DNA from: Opitutaceae bacterium TAV5
GTDB lineage: Bacteria; Verrucomicrobiota; Verrucomicrobiia; Opitutales; Opitutaceae
Assembly: GCA_000242935.3 (NCBI GenBank)
Contig: CP007053.1
Location: 4,201,001-4,265,000, forward strand
DNA length: 64,000 nucleotides
Direction of reading: 5' to 3'
In this document: positions 9,687-18,440 of the stretch, piece after piece
Layout: every line of letters begins with the position of its first letter
How positions within the stretch are numbered: position 1 is the first letter of the stretch
Translations under genes and position numbers: made by a program
Notes under the pieces: generated by a model
Told to the model about the DNA's origin: nothing
Database searches by the model: none
The model's input: only the letters and a program-made list of their open reading frames with translations

Positions 9687-11045
9687 TCATCGCGTCAGCC
9701 GTGCCAGCCGCCAGACGAGCAGCACGGCGGCGATGGCGAGGCCGCTGGCGAGTGCGCCCCAGATGCCGAGCGCACCGGCCGGGCCGCGCACGCCAATGAA
9801 GTAGCCCGCCGGAATGGCCAGCAACCAGTAGGCGGCAAAGGTGATCGCCGTCGGCACACGTACATCCGTGAGCCCGCGCAACGCCCCGACCGCCACGACC
9901 TGTGCGCCGTCGAAAAGCTGGAAAATCGCCGCCACGATCAGCAACCGGGCGGCCAGGGCCACGACTTCCGGGTCCTCGGGCACGAAGCCGCGCGCGAGCG
10001 TGGCGCCCGCCAGCCAGAAAAACAGCGCCGCGGCGCTCATGAAGACGCAACTCATCGCGAGGGAGCCGAACGCCGTCGGGCGGCGCGCCGCCAGGCGTCC
10101 TTCGCCGACGAGGCTGCTCATGCGGATGCCCACTGCCATCGAAAGGCCGAGCGGCACCATGAACGTCACTCCGGCGCAGGTGAGCGCGATCTGGTGCGCC
10201 GCCAGCGCCGGTGCGCTGATCCAGCCCATCATCAACGCCGCCATGGTGAAGGCCGTGACCTCGAACAGCAGCATGGCCGCCGCCGGAGCGCCGATTTTCA
10301 GCATCTCGCGGAAGCCGGCGGCATGCAGGCGGGCGGTCCAGCGTTGCCAGAGTCCGCCGGCATCGCCGGGGCGGGCACGCGGCCAGGCGTCACGCAGGCG
10401 TTGCGCGCGGCGCGCCCATGCGATGATCGCAACCAGCGTGCCGAGGCGGGCGAGCAAGGTGGCCAGGCCCGCGCCGGTGAGCCCGAGCGCGGGGGCGCCG
10501 AGCTCGCCGTAGATGAGTATCCAGTTAAGTACTACGTTGAGACCGACGCCTCCGAGCATGATGACCATCGGGATCCATGGACGCCCGAGCGCCTCGGCAA
10601 ATTGCCGGAATGCCTGGAAGAGCATCGCCGGCACCACGGAGAGGGCGATCAGCACGTAGTAGGGGCCGACGATGGCGATGACTTCCGCCGGCTGGCCGAA
10701 GTGGTGGAGCTGCCCGGTCAGCGGCAGCATGAGGGCGAGCTGGAGGACGCAGGTGAAGGCGGCGAGAGCCACGCCGTGCTTCAGCCACGAGGCGATGCCG
10801 GCCGGGTCGCGCGCGCCATGCGCCCGGGCCGTGAAAAGGGACACGGGCACGAGCAGCCCGAGTCCGCCCAGGAAAATCACGTTGAAAACGCTTCCGGCAA
10901 ACGCGGCGGCGGCCAGTTCGGTGGTCCCGACGCGGCCGATCATCACGCTGTCGGCGACGTTGATGAGCATCTGGCTCGTCTGGCCGACGATGATGGGAAC
11001 GGCCAGCGCGAGGGTGGCGCGGGCTTCTTTAAGGACAGTGGACAT
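9687..11045 (-). CDS. MATE family efflux transporter
   Basis: A 452-residue inner-membrane protein, the usual length for the family, with about twelve hydrophobic segments. The ATG at 11045 (MSTVLKEARATLALAVPIIVGQTSQM) gives the standard MATE N-terminus. The frame is open farther upstream, but that part is not protein-like. Typical features include ADSVMIGRVGTTELAAAA in helix 2 and the internal two-fold repeat (LKIGAPAAAMLLFEVTAFTMAALMMGW). MATE proteins export cationic drugs or metabolites in exchange for sodium or protons. The substrate cannot be inferred. The gene is divergent from the response regulator at 11221, with a 175-bp shared control region. Confidence 0.92.
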   Translation of the reverse strand: MSTVLKEARATLALAVPIIVGQTSQMLINVADSVMIGRVGTTELAAAAFAGSVFNVIFLGGLGLLVPVSLFTARAHGARDPAGIASWLKHGVALAAFTCVLQLALMLPLTGQLHHFGQPAEVIAIVGPYYVLIALSVVPAMLFQAFRQFAEALGRPWIPMVIMLGGVGLNVVLNWILIYGELGAPALGLTGAGLATLLARLGTLVAIIAWARRAQRLRDAWPRARPGDAGGLWQRWTARLHAAGFREMLKIGAPAAAMLLFEVTAFTMAALMMGWISAPALAAHQIALTCAGVTFMVPLGLSMAVGIRMSSLVGEGRLAARRPTAFGSLAMSCVFMSAAALFFWLAGATLARGFVPEDPEVVALAARLLIVAAIFQLFDGAQVVAVGALRGLTDVRVPTAITFAAYWLLAIPAGYFIGVRGPAGALGIWGALASGLAIAAVLLVWRLARLTR

Positions 11046-11156
11046 GGACAGGACCCGCCAGCAGGAGGCATTCGGCCGCCTCCGGCAAGCCCCTGCGAGG
11101 GGGATAATGCCGGGCGCGAGCCGGAACGGGGCTCCCGGACCAGGCAAGGGGCGGGC

Positions 11157-11176
11157 ATGGCGTGATCCTACGCCAT
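11157..11176. promoter_or_regulatory. Short palindrome between divergent MATE and response-regulator genes
   Basis: ATGGCGT and ACGCCAT form a perfect 7-bp inverted repeat separated by six bases, 45 bp before the regulator start. It could be an operator, but one palindrome of this size in GC-rich DNA is weak evidence. Confidence 0.25.
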
Positions 11177-11220
11177 CGAACGCACTTGCGCGGCCGGCCC
11201 GACGAAGCACGTTGTGCATC

Positions 11221-11877
11221 ATGACTGCTCCCGTCGCAACCGCAGGCAGACGTTTTGTGCTGATCGACGATACCGCGACCTTGCGCGAATTGCTGAAGGA
11301 CGAACTCGCGCGCCGGTTCCCCGGATCGACGGTACTGGATTTCGAGGACGGCAAGGACGGGCTCGCGGCCTGCATCGCGAATCCGCCCGATCTGCTCATT
11401 GTGGATCTCTACCTGCGCGACACGGACGGCCGCGACATCGTGCGCGAACTGCGCAAGCGGGCCATCCGCATCAAGGTCATCGTGCTCACGGCGCATCCGG
11501 ACGCCGGGCTGCCGGCCGAACTGGTGGGGCTGGGGGTGGCGGGGTTTGTGGACAAAAACTCGCCCCTCGACCAGATCGAGCGCGCCGTGCAGCGGGTGCT
11601 CGAGGGCGGCATGTTTTTTTCGGCCGCGGTGCCGCCGCCGGTGCCGTCGCACGACAGCGCGCCGGACTTGCCCCGGGTGGGGCCCGAGGTGCTTTCGGAG
11701 CGGGAAAAAGAGGTGGTGCGCGCGGTGGCCCGCGGATTTTTGTCGAAGGAGGTCGCCGACCAGCTCGGCCTGAGCACGCGCACGGTGGAAAAACACCGTT
11801 CGCGCATCCTCGCCAAACTCGGGCTGCGCGATGTGCCGTCGCTGGTGCGCTGGTGCCTGCGCAACGGGCTGGGCTGA
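11221..11877 (+). CDS. LuxR/NarL-family response regulator
   Basis: A 218-residue two-domain regulator. The receiver domain (residues 1-125) has the acidic pair in VLIDDTATL, the phospho-acceptor Asp62 in LIVDLYLRD, the conserved Thr in VIVLTAHP and the Lys in GFVDKNSP. After a proline-rich linker, residues 155-215 are a GerE/LuxR helix-turn-helix (LSEREKEVVRAVARG, SKEVADQLGLSTRTVEKHRS). It should be phosphorylated by a histidine kinase and bind DNA as a dimer. The nearest kinase is at 13991-15961, two genes away and on the opposite strand, so pairing is plausible but not shown. The start at 11221 gives a receiver that begins at the usual place. Confidence 0.92.
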   Translation: MTAPVATAGRRFVLIDDTATLRELLKDELARRFPGSTVLDFEDGKDGLAACIANPPDLLIVDLYLRDTDGRDIVRELRKRAIRIKVIVLTAHPDAGLPAELVGLGVAGFVDKNSPLDQIERAVQRVLEGGMFFSAAVPPPVPSHDSAPDLPRVGPEVLSEREKEVVRAVARGFLSKEVADQLGLSTRTVEKHRSRILAKLGLRDVPSLVRWCLRNGLG

Positions 11878-11942
11878 GGCGGCGGCGTCCTCGCCGCCAC
11901 TCCAATGCCCGGGAGCTTGCTCCGGGGATTTTTACTTTTGGG

Positions 11943-12118
11943 AATTTCTAAAAATTCATTTTTGAACAGAAGGAAACAAAGGTAACGAAGGTAAAAACGA
12001 AGAAGACTCTGAATAAAAGTTATTAATTATAATAAAGTTAAACAGGAATGAATGGTAAACGGCCTTGGTTGTTCTCCGTTCTCTTCGTTGCCTTCTGTTC
12101 AATTTTTAGAAGTCCCCT
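11943..12118 (+). repeat. ~175-bp dispersed element R4, copy A
   Basis: An AT-rich element between the response regulator and the first ggt gene. It matches, base for base over most of its length, the reverse complement of 28405-28584. Its ends carry inverted arms (GAACAGAAGG near 11964 and CCTTCTGTTC near 12091) and the middle holds a shared TTAAACAGGAATGA block. It encodes nothing convincing. The size, inverted ends and dispersal fit a MITE-like or REP-like element. Confidence 0.8.
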
Positions 12119-12133
12119 TTTCCTTTTGTCTCC

Positions 12134-13882
12134 ATGCATCTGTCCCTGCGCCCGATCCTGCTGCTTCTGGTCCTGTCCTGCCATTCGCTCTCCGCGGCCG
12201 CGCCCGGTGCGGGCGGTCCGCAGGTGGCGGAGACGCGGCGGGGGCTGGTCGTCGCGGCCGAGCGGCTCGCGGCGGAGGAGGGCGCGGCGGTGTTGCGGCG
12301 GGGCGGCAATGCGGTGGATGCGGCCGTGGTCACGGCGCTGGCCTTGGCCGTCACCTATCCGTGCGCGGGCAATATCGGCGGCGGCGGTTTCATGATGATC
12401 CGGCAGGCCGACGGCGAGGCGGTGGCGCTCGATTTCCGCGAGACCGCGCCGGGCGCATCCACGCGCACGCTTTATCTCGACGCCGCGGGCGAGGTCATCC
12501 CGGACGCCTCCACGATCGGCTTCCGGGCGGTGGCGGTGCCGGGCACGGTGGCGGGCCTGGCGCGGGCCCTGGAACGGTTTGGCTCGGGTAGTGTGAGCTG
12601 GGCCGACGCCGTGACGCCGGCCTGGCGGCTGGCGAGCGAGGGTTTCACGGTCACGCCGGAGTTTGCCGCGGAGCTGCGCGCGACCCGCGAGTTGCTGGAA
12701 CGCAACGCCGCCGCCCGCCGGATTTTCCTGCGCGACGGCCGGCTCTACGAGGCCGGCGAGACCTTCGTGCAGCCGGACCTGGCCGCCACCCTCGCGCGCT
12801 TGCGGGAGGAGGGGCCGCGCGAGTTCTACACCGGGCGCACGGCGACGCTGATCGCGGAGGACATGGAGAAACACGGCGGCCTCGTCACGCGCCAGGATCT
12901 GGCCGGCTACCGGCCGGCGGAGCGGGCGCCGGTGCGCGGCACCTATCGCGGATACGAAATCCTCGCCATGCCGCCACCGAGTTCGGGCGGCGTGGCCCTG
13001 CTGCAAATGCTGACGATGCTCGAACCGCGCGACATCGCGGCGCTGAAGCCGGCGAGCGTGGAAAAAATCCATCTGTTCGCCGAGGTGATGCGGCGCGCCT
13101 ATGCCGACCGGGCGGAGTTTGCCGGCGATCCCGATTTCAACGACATCCCGGTGCGGGCGTTGCTGCGCCGTGACTACCTGGAGCGGCGCATGGCGGACTT
13201 CGATCCGGAGCGCGCCACGCCGAGCAGCCGCGTGGGCGGCGGTCCGCTGCCGCCGCCGGAATCCACCGAGACCACGCATTTTTCGGTGCTCGACGCCGAC
13301 GGCAACGCCGTCAGTTGCACCTACACGATCAACGGACTTTACGGCTCCGGCGCGGTGGCCGAGGGGACGGGCATCCTCCTCAACAACGAGATGGACGATT
13401 TTACGTCAAAACCCGGCACGCCCAACGCCTACGGCCTGATCCAGGGCGAGGCCAACAGCATCGGCCCCGGACGCCGGCCGCTGTCGTCGATGACACCGGT
13501 GATCGTCGTGCGCGAAGGCCGCGTGCGGATCGTGACGGGCAGCCCCGGCGGCTCGACGATCATCAACACGGTGCTGGAGGTCGTGACCAACCTGATCGAC
13601 CACGGCATGACGCCGGCGGAGGCGGTGGCTGCGCCGCGGTTCAACCACCAGTGGATGCCGGATGCGATCTCGCACGAGGCCGGTCTGGCGCCGCCGGAGG
13701 TGCTGGCGGCGCTGCGCGCGAAGGGGCACACGCTGCGGATGCGCCGGCTGTACGCGAACGATGTGGCGCCAGCGGCGAGCACGCAGGGCAGCGCGGAGAC
13801 GATCGTGGTCGATCCGGAAACAGGCCTGCGCACGGGCGTGGCCGACGGCCGCCGTCCGGGCGGCGCGGCGGTGGCGGAATAG
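12134..13882 (+). CDS. ggt: Gamma-glutamyltransferase
   Basis: A 582-residue exported Ntn-hydrolase proenzyme with signal peptide (LRPILLLLVLSCHSLSAAA). It cleaves gamma-glutamyl bonds such as those of glutathione in the periplasm, after autocatalytic cleavage into two subunits. The cleavage site and nucleophile is the Thr at about residue 380 in TETTHFSVLDADG. Donor-binding motifs PLSSMTPVIV and oxyanion motif GSPGGSTI are intact. N-terminal landmarks RRGGNAVDAA and GNIGGGGFM are typical. The length matches the family. It is followed by a repeat-rich gap and the antisense histidine kinase, then by a second, more divergent paralogue at 16092. Confidence 0.95.
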   Translation: MHLSLRPILLLLVLSCHSLSAAAPGAGGPQVAETRRGLVVAAERLAAEEGAAVLRRGGNAVDAAVVTALALAVTYPCAGNIGGGGFMMIRQADGEAVALDFRETAPGASTRTLYLDAAGEVIPDASTIGFRAVAVPGTVAGLARALERFGSGSVSWADAVTPAWRLASEGFTVTPEFAAELRATRELLERNAAARRIFLRDGRLYEAGETFVQPDLAATLARLREEGPREFYTGRTATLIAEDMEKHGGLVTRQDLAGYRPAERAPVRGTYRGYEILAMPPPSSGGVALLQMLTMLEPRDIAALKPASVEKIHLFAEVMRRAYADRAEFAGDPDFNDIPVRALLRRDYLERRMADFDPERATPSSRVGGGPLPPPESTETTHFSVLDADGNAVSCTYTINGLYGSGAVAEGTGILLNNEMDDFTSKPGTPNAYGLIQGEANSIGPGRRPLSSMTPVIVVREGRVRIVTGSPGGSTIINTVLEVVTNLIDHGMTPAEAVAAPRFNHQWMPDAISHEAGLAPPEVLAALRAKGHTLRMRRLYANDVAPAASTQGSAETIVVDPETGLRTGVADGRRPGGAAVAE

Positions 13883-13895
13883 GCGCCGGCTGCGC

Positions 13896-14004
13896 CGGGG
13901 GAGTTTGTAATTGGAAGTTGGAAGTTTGTCGTTGATTTCCTGTTTCGCGGGCTGGAGACCAACTTCCAACTACCAACTTCCAATTACAAACTACAAACTC
14001 CCCC
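13896..14004. repeat. Dispersed inverted-repeat element R6, copy 1
   Basis: The element is built of GTTTGTA/TTGGAAGTTGG-type motifs on the left and their reverse complements on the right (CCAACTTCCAATTAC and similar), so it can fold into a long imperfect hairpin. It lies between the convergent ggt and histidine-kinase genes. Close relatives are at 63162-63314 and, with altered motif, 53222-53341. Confidence 0.7.
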
Positions 14005-15961
14005 CGCTCCCCTCGGGAGCGGGGGGCTCCGCGAGCGGCAGGAGGACGCGGAACAGCGCGCCCTGGCCGGGCTGGCCCTCGACCTCGAGCATGCCGTCGT
14101 GCATCGAAACCAGTTCGCGCGCGATAAAGAGGCCGAGACCGCTGGAATCCTCGCTCGCCGTGGGCTCGGCGGAGAGCGGCTGAAACGGACGGAACATCCG
14201 CGCAAAATCCTCCGGCGTGAGCCCGGGGCCGGTATCCTTCACTTCCGCATACACCCAGCGGCCGGAACGCCCGAGGGAGAGATCGACGCGGCCGCCGGAC
14301 GGCGTGAACTTGAGGGCGTTGGCTACCAGGTTGTCCAGAATCTGGCGCAGGCGGCCGGCGTCGGCGAGGACGGGCGGGAGCGGCTCGGCGGCGGTGATCA
14401 GGCTCAGGCGCTGCCGCTTGGCTTCGGCCAGCGGCGTGAAATTTTCGACGGTGTCGCGGGCGTGGGTTTCGAGATCGACCGGGACGCGGTGAAGCTGGAG
14501 CCGGCCGGCCTCGATCGCGGCGGAATCGAGAAATTCGCGGACGAGCCCGCCCATGCGGAGCGCGTCGGTGCGGATGTGGCGGGCGAGATCGGCCACGGCG
14601 GCGGTCTCGCCGGGTTTTTGTTCGATCCGGCGGGCGGAGGCGCCGAGGGCGGCGAGGGGAGCCTTCAGGTCGTGCGAGGCGATCTGGAGCAGGCGCGACT
14701 TGAGGCGGGCGGCGCGCTCGGCCTCGGCGCGGGCGTGTTCGTGGGCGGCGCGGGCGGCGCGCTCGGCCTTGAGGCGGGCGCGCTGGAGGGCGACGAGACC
14801 GGCGGCGAGGCCGAGACCGACGGCCAGCGCGACGGCGAGAAACGTGATCTGGAGGCGGCGTCGGCGGATTTCGGCGGCGGCGGTTTCCTGGTCGCGGCGG
14901 AGCATCTCGATCTCGTGCTCGCGGCGTTCGCTCTGGTAACGGGCGTTGAGCTCGGCGACGCGCAGGCGCGTCTGTTCGTCGAGCAGGGCTTCGCGGGCCT
15001 CGGCATAGCGGCGCTGGTAGAGGAGCGCGGAGCGGAGTTCGCCGAGGGATTCGTGGGAGCGGGCGAGTTCGCGGTAGATCTCGGCGAGGACGGCCTGGCT
15101 GCCGAGAGGCCCGGCGAGCGCGAGGGCGGTGCGGAGATGTTGCACGGCCTCGTCCACACGGCCGAGGCGGCGGAGGGCGGCGGCGACGCGGCGGTGGCCG
15201 CCGGCGATGCGCCGCGTCTCGTCGTGCTGCCGGTAGGTGGCGAGGGCTCGCTCGTAGTTGGCGAGGGCGGCGGAGGGATCGCCGGTGGCGAGGGCGATGG
15301 TGCCGATGTTGGTGAGGGAATCGGCCGCGCCGAGGGCGTCGCCGGCGGATTCGCGGAGGGCGAGGGCGCGGGAGTGGAGGGCGAGAGCGCCGGGGTAGTC
15401 GCGGCGGGCGAGGCGGTTGTTGCCGGCGTTGTTGAGCACCCAGGCGATGCGGGCGGGCTCGCCGAGGCGTTCGGCGGCGGCGAGGGCGTCGGTGAAGTGG
15501 CGTTCGGCGGCGTCGAACTGGCGGGCGCTGGTGTAGGTGACGCCGAGCGTGGCATGGGCGCGGGAGAGGAGGTCGGGGTCGTCGAGCGTTTCGGCGAGAG
15601 GCAGGAGGCGGTGGCAGGTCTCGATGGCGGCCGGGTAGTCGCCCACGCTCCAGTGGGTGCGGGCGAGGACGTAGAGGAAGCCGGCGAGGAGGCGGGTGTT
15701 TTTTTCCTGTTCGGCGCGGGCGATGCCTGCGCGGGAGAGGTCGAAGGCCTGGCGGTAGTCGCCGCGCACGCGGGCGGCGGCGGCTTCGTTCAGGCGGGAA
15801 GAGAGATCGGGAGCGGCGTCGCCGGGATCGCCCGTGGACGCCTCGGCAGCTTCGTCGTCGTCGAGGGCGGACAACTCGACCGGATCGGCCGCGAACAGGC
15901 AACCGGCGGCAAAGAGGACGGCAGCGAGGAGCCGGGCGGGAACGGTGGCGAGCGAAGGCAT
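13991..15961 (-). CDS. TPR-containing sensor histidine kinase
   Basis: A 656-residue membrane kinase read from the ATG at 15961, which gives a signal sequence (LLAAVLFAAGCLFAA). Residues about 55-330 are tetratricopeptide repeats (for example ALHSRALALRESAGDALGAAD, ALANYERALATYRQ), placed outside the membrane. One transmembrane helix follows at about 372-394 (LQITFLAVALAVGLGLAAGL), then a coiled linker. The kinase core has the H box IASHDLKAPL with phospho-acceptor His430, the N box QILDNLVANALKFTP, and the G1 and G2 boxes DTGPGL and GLGLFIA. TPR-periplasmic kinases sense protein or peptide signals. No response regulator is adjacent in operon, and the closest is at 11221. The gene is divergent from the second ggt (130 bp). 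Confidence 0.9.
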   Translation of the reverse strand: MPSLATVPARLLAAVLFAAGCLFAADPVELSALDDDEAAEASTGDPGDAAPDLSSRLNEAAAARVRGDYRQAFDLSRAGIARAEQEKNTRLLAGFLYVLARTHWSVGDYPAAIETCHRLLPLAETLDDPDLLSRAHATLGVTYTSARQFDAAERHFTDALAAAERLGEPARIAWVLNNAGNNRLARRDYPGALALHSRALALRESAGDALGAADSLTNIGTIALATGDPSAALANYERALATYRQHDETRRIAGGHRRVAAALRRLGRVDEAVQHLRTALALAGPLGSQAVLAEIYRELARSHESLGELRSALLYQRRYAEAREALLDEQTRLRVAELNARYQSERREHEIEMLRRDQETAAAEIRRRRLQITFLAVALAVGLGLAAGLVALQRARLKAERAARAAHEHARAEAERAARLKSRLLQIASHDLKAPLAALGASARRIEQKPGETAAVADLARHIRTDALRMGGLVREFLDSAAIEAGRLQLHRVPVDLETHARDTVENFTPLAEAKRQRLSLITAAEPLPPVLADAGRLRQILDNLVANALKFTPSGGRVDLSLGRSGRWVYAEVKDTGPGLTPEDFARMFRPFQPLSAEPTASEDSSGLGLFIARELVSMHDGMLEVEGQPGQGALFRVLLPLAEPPAPEGSGGSL

Positions 15962-16091
15962 TCCGGAGGGGAACAGATAGAGCGACGACGCGCCGGGCGC
16001 AAACCCCGGCTGCGGGGAATCCGGGAGGGGCGCTGCGGCATGGGCATGGCGTAGAAATACCCTCCAGCCGGGTTTTGCGAGGAAAGGGGAA

Positions 16092-17804
16092 ATGGTGTCA
16101 CGTGGAGGCATGCAACGCGGATATGTCCACGCCCGAGCCCTGTTTTTCGCCCTCGTGTTCCTGCTGGCGGCGGTCGCCCGCCCGATGGCGGCTCCGATGC
16201 CGGTGCAGGTGGCGGAGGGAAAACACGGGATGGTGGCGGCCGGGCATCCCGATGCGACGGCGGCGGGGCTGGCAATGTTGCAGGCGGGCGGCAACGCCAT
16301 CGACGCGGCGGCCGCGGTGGCGTTTGCGCTGGGCGTGACGGAGCCCTACGGCTCGGGCCTCGGAGGCAAGCTGATGCTGGTGTACCGGGAGGCACGTTCG
16401 GGCAAGGTTTACGTGGTGGAGGCGCTGGACGCCGCGCCGGCGGGGCTGGACGAAAAGGCGTTCCGGGCCACGCCGCTGGCGCAGCGTCAGGGAGGAGCCC
16501 TTTCGGTGGGAGTGCCGGGGTTGACGGCGGGCGTGCTGGCGGCGCACGGGCGCTGGGGGGCGCGGCCGCGGGTGGACGTGATGGCGCCGGCGATCCGGCT
16601 GGCGCGGGAAGGGTTCGAGGTGCGGGCGGCGCAGGTGAAGTTTTTCCGGGCGCAGGAGGCGAAGCTGCGGGCGAATCCGGAGGCGGCGGCGTTCTACCTG
16701 CCGGACGGCCGGACGCCGGAGACCGGGCAAAAGCTGCGCAACGAGGACCTGGCGCGGACGATGGAGGTGATCGCGGCGCGCGGCGCGGACGGATTTTACC
16801 GGGGGCCGGTGGCGGAAAAAATCGTGGCGGCCTTGCGCGCGCAGGGCAGTGCGATGCGCGTGGAGGATTTTGCGCGCTACCAGGCGCGGACGGTCGAGCC
16901 GCTGGCGGTGCGGTTTCACGGGGTGGATATTTATTCCGCCCCGCCGCCGGTCTCGGGCGGCGGGGTCTACCTGCTGACGCTGGCGGCGCTGGGCGACGAG
17001 CGCCTGCCGGGCAAGTCGGTGCTGGAGCCGGCGGCGATGGACCGGGTGATGCGGCTCTACCTGGAGGCCGATGCGCGCGGGCGCGCCGTGCTGGGCGACC
17101 GGGAGGATTCGCGGTCGCGCTGGCAGCAGTTGCTGGCGCCGGCGATGCTGGCGGAAATCCGCCGGCAGGCGGCGCCGAAGACGCGGGTGGCGCTGGAGCC
17201 CGCCGCGCCGGAGACCGACGAGGCGATGGCGGCCGAGACCACGCACTTCGTGGTGATGGACGCGGAGGGCAACGTGGTCAGCGCCACGCAGTCGCAGAGC
17301 AACCACTTCGGTTCGGGCCTCGTGGCGCCGGGCACGGGCGTGGTGCTCAACAACAGTCTTTCCAATTTCAATACCACGCGCGGCAACCCCAACGAGGCGA
17401 TGGCGGGGCGGCGTCCGCGCACGACGATCGCTCCGACGATTTTCGTGAAGGCCGGCCGGCCGGTGGCGGCGCTCGGGGTGCCGGGCGGCAGCCGCATCCC
17501 CAGCGCGATGGTGCAGGTGACGCTGGACTATCTGGCCTACGGGCGTCCGCTGGACGAGGCGATCGGCGCGCCGCGGTTTCATCCGGTGACGCGGCGCGGC
17601 GGATCGGCGGAGAGCCGTTTCGAGACCGAGCGCGAGACCGACTACGTGGTGGCGGAGGCACTCCGGAGCCGGTTCGGCTGGCGCGACGGCACGGAGGGGA
17701 CGACGGAGTCCTTTGGCGGCTTCACTGCGGTGGAGCTGTTGCCCGACGGCGGCAAGCGCGGCTTCGCCGACCAGCGGCGTTCGAACACGGCGATGGGGTA
17801 TTGA
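16092..17804 (+). CDS. Gamma-glutamyltransferase family protein (divergent paralogue)
   Basis: A 570-residue exported Ntn-hydrolase with signal peptide (ALFFALVFLLAAVARPMAA). The start at 16092 has a purine-rich AGGAAAGGGG just upstream. The autoprocessing threonine is at about residue 383 (ETTHFVVMDAEG) and the oxyanion PGGS is kept. The canonical PLSSM donor-binding motif reads RRPRTTIAPTI, so both serines that hold the substrate alpha-carboxylate are threonines. The N-terminal GGN motif (QAGGNAIDAA) is normal. It is therefore expected to mature, but its donor specificity may differ from the canonical enzyme at 12134. Confidence 0.88.
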   Translation: MVSRGGMQRGYVHARALFFALVFLLAAVARPMAAPMPVQVAEGKHGMVAAGHPDATAAGLAMLQAGGNAIDAAAAVAFALGVTEPYGSGLGGKLMLVYREARSGKVYVVEALDAAPAGLDEKAFRATPLAQRQGGALSVGVPGLTAGVLAAHGRWGARPRVDVMAPAIRLAREGFEVRAAQVKFFRAQEAKLRANPEAAAFYLPDGRTPETGQKLRNEDLARTMEVIAARGADGFYRGPVAEKIVAALRAQGSAMRVEDFARYQARTVEPLAVRFHGVDIYSAPPPVSGGGVYLLTLAALGDERLPGKSVLEPAAMDRVMRLYLEADARGRAVLGDREDSRSRWQQLLAPAMLAEIRRQAAPKTRVALEPAAPETDEAMAAETTHFVVMDAEGNVVSATQSQSNHFGSGLVAPGTGVVLNNSLSNFNTTRGNPNEAMAGRRPRTTIAPTIFVKAGRPVAALGVPGGSRIPSAMVQVTLDYLAYGRPLDEAIGAPRFHPVTRRGGSAESRFETERETDYVVAEALRSRFGWRDGTEGTTESFGGFTAVELLPDGGKRGFADQRRSNTAMGY

Positions 17805-18205
17805 GTTTCCGGTGACGCGACGGACGGGAAAGGGAATCCGTGCCGGCGAAGGCCGGGGTGGATGCGTCGCAACCGGAGGAAGGGCCGAACAAGGGCGAAA
17901 AAATCATTCTGCCCTGTGTGGTCCCCCCGCGTGCGTTGCCGCCATGCCGACGACTCAAAGCATCTGGATTTTCACACAAAGATCGCGAAGACCGCAAAGG
18001 TTTGGTTACCTGGAACTTCGTGGCCTTCGCGATCTTGTAGGAGAACTTTGTGTAAAATAAAAACATCAGAGACGCCGGTACAAACGCGATGAAGGGCTTC
18101 ATGTGTGACGGGATTCTCACGCACCCTCGCGGCCAGCCGGATTAGATCTAACGGGAGAAGCAGGTGCGAAAGGAAAACTGCCAGAGGCCGGAGACCGGGG
18201 AGAAT
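17805..18205. repeat. Non-coding gap with a long palindromic unit at 17969-18058
   Basis: No gene is supported. Nested inverted arms are seen: CACAAAG/CTTTGTG on the outside, and GATCGCGAAG against CTTCGCGATC inside, giving a potential hairpin of about 85 bases. A short downstream stretch (GCGATGAAGGGCTTCATG near 18088) resembles the core of repeat R1. Confidence 0.6.
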
Positions 18206-18314
18206 GGCCACAAAAAACACGAAAATTCTTTCCGCCCGGCGGGGATCTCCCGTGCGCTTATAAGCGCGATGGAGGGTTTCATGCGCGGCGTGTTCTTTTG
18301 TGCTTTTTGTGGCC
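18206..18314 (+). repeat. 109-bp dispersed element R1, copy 1
   Basis: The element starts GGCCACAAAAAACAC and ends with the inverse (GTGCTTTTTGTGGCC), with a central CGCTTATAAGCG palindrome and a GCGATGGAGGG core. Two further copies are at 31494-31602 and 32034-32140. Confidence 0.85.
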
Positions 18315-18370
18315 ATCCGTTTTCTGGTTCCGGCGCAGCCCGCCTGTGATTGTGCCATGAATCCGGATAC

Positions 18371-18400
18371 AAAAAGGCGGCCTTCGGAGTGAAGGCCGCC
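18371..18400 (-). terminator. Intrinsic terminator of the prepilin-type gene
   Basis: Read on the minus strand, GGCGGCCTTC, a five-base loop and GAAGGCCGCC form a perfect 10-bp stem followed by TTTTT. It lies 41 bp after the stop of the gene at 18441-19187. Confidence 0.88.
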
Positions 18401-18440
18401 GCAAGGGAAGGGAATACTGCGCGGGAAAAGCGACGATGAT

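Noticed and set aside
14099-16054. A 651-codon open frame antisense to the histidine kinase
   Set aside because: The kinase has all H, N and G boxes. The antisense product is Gly/Ala/Glu low-complexity sequence.
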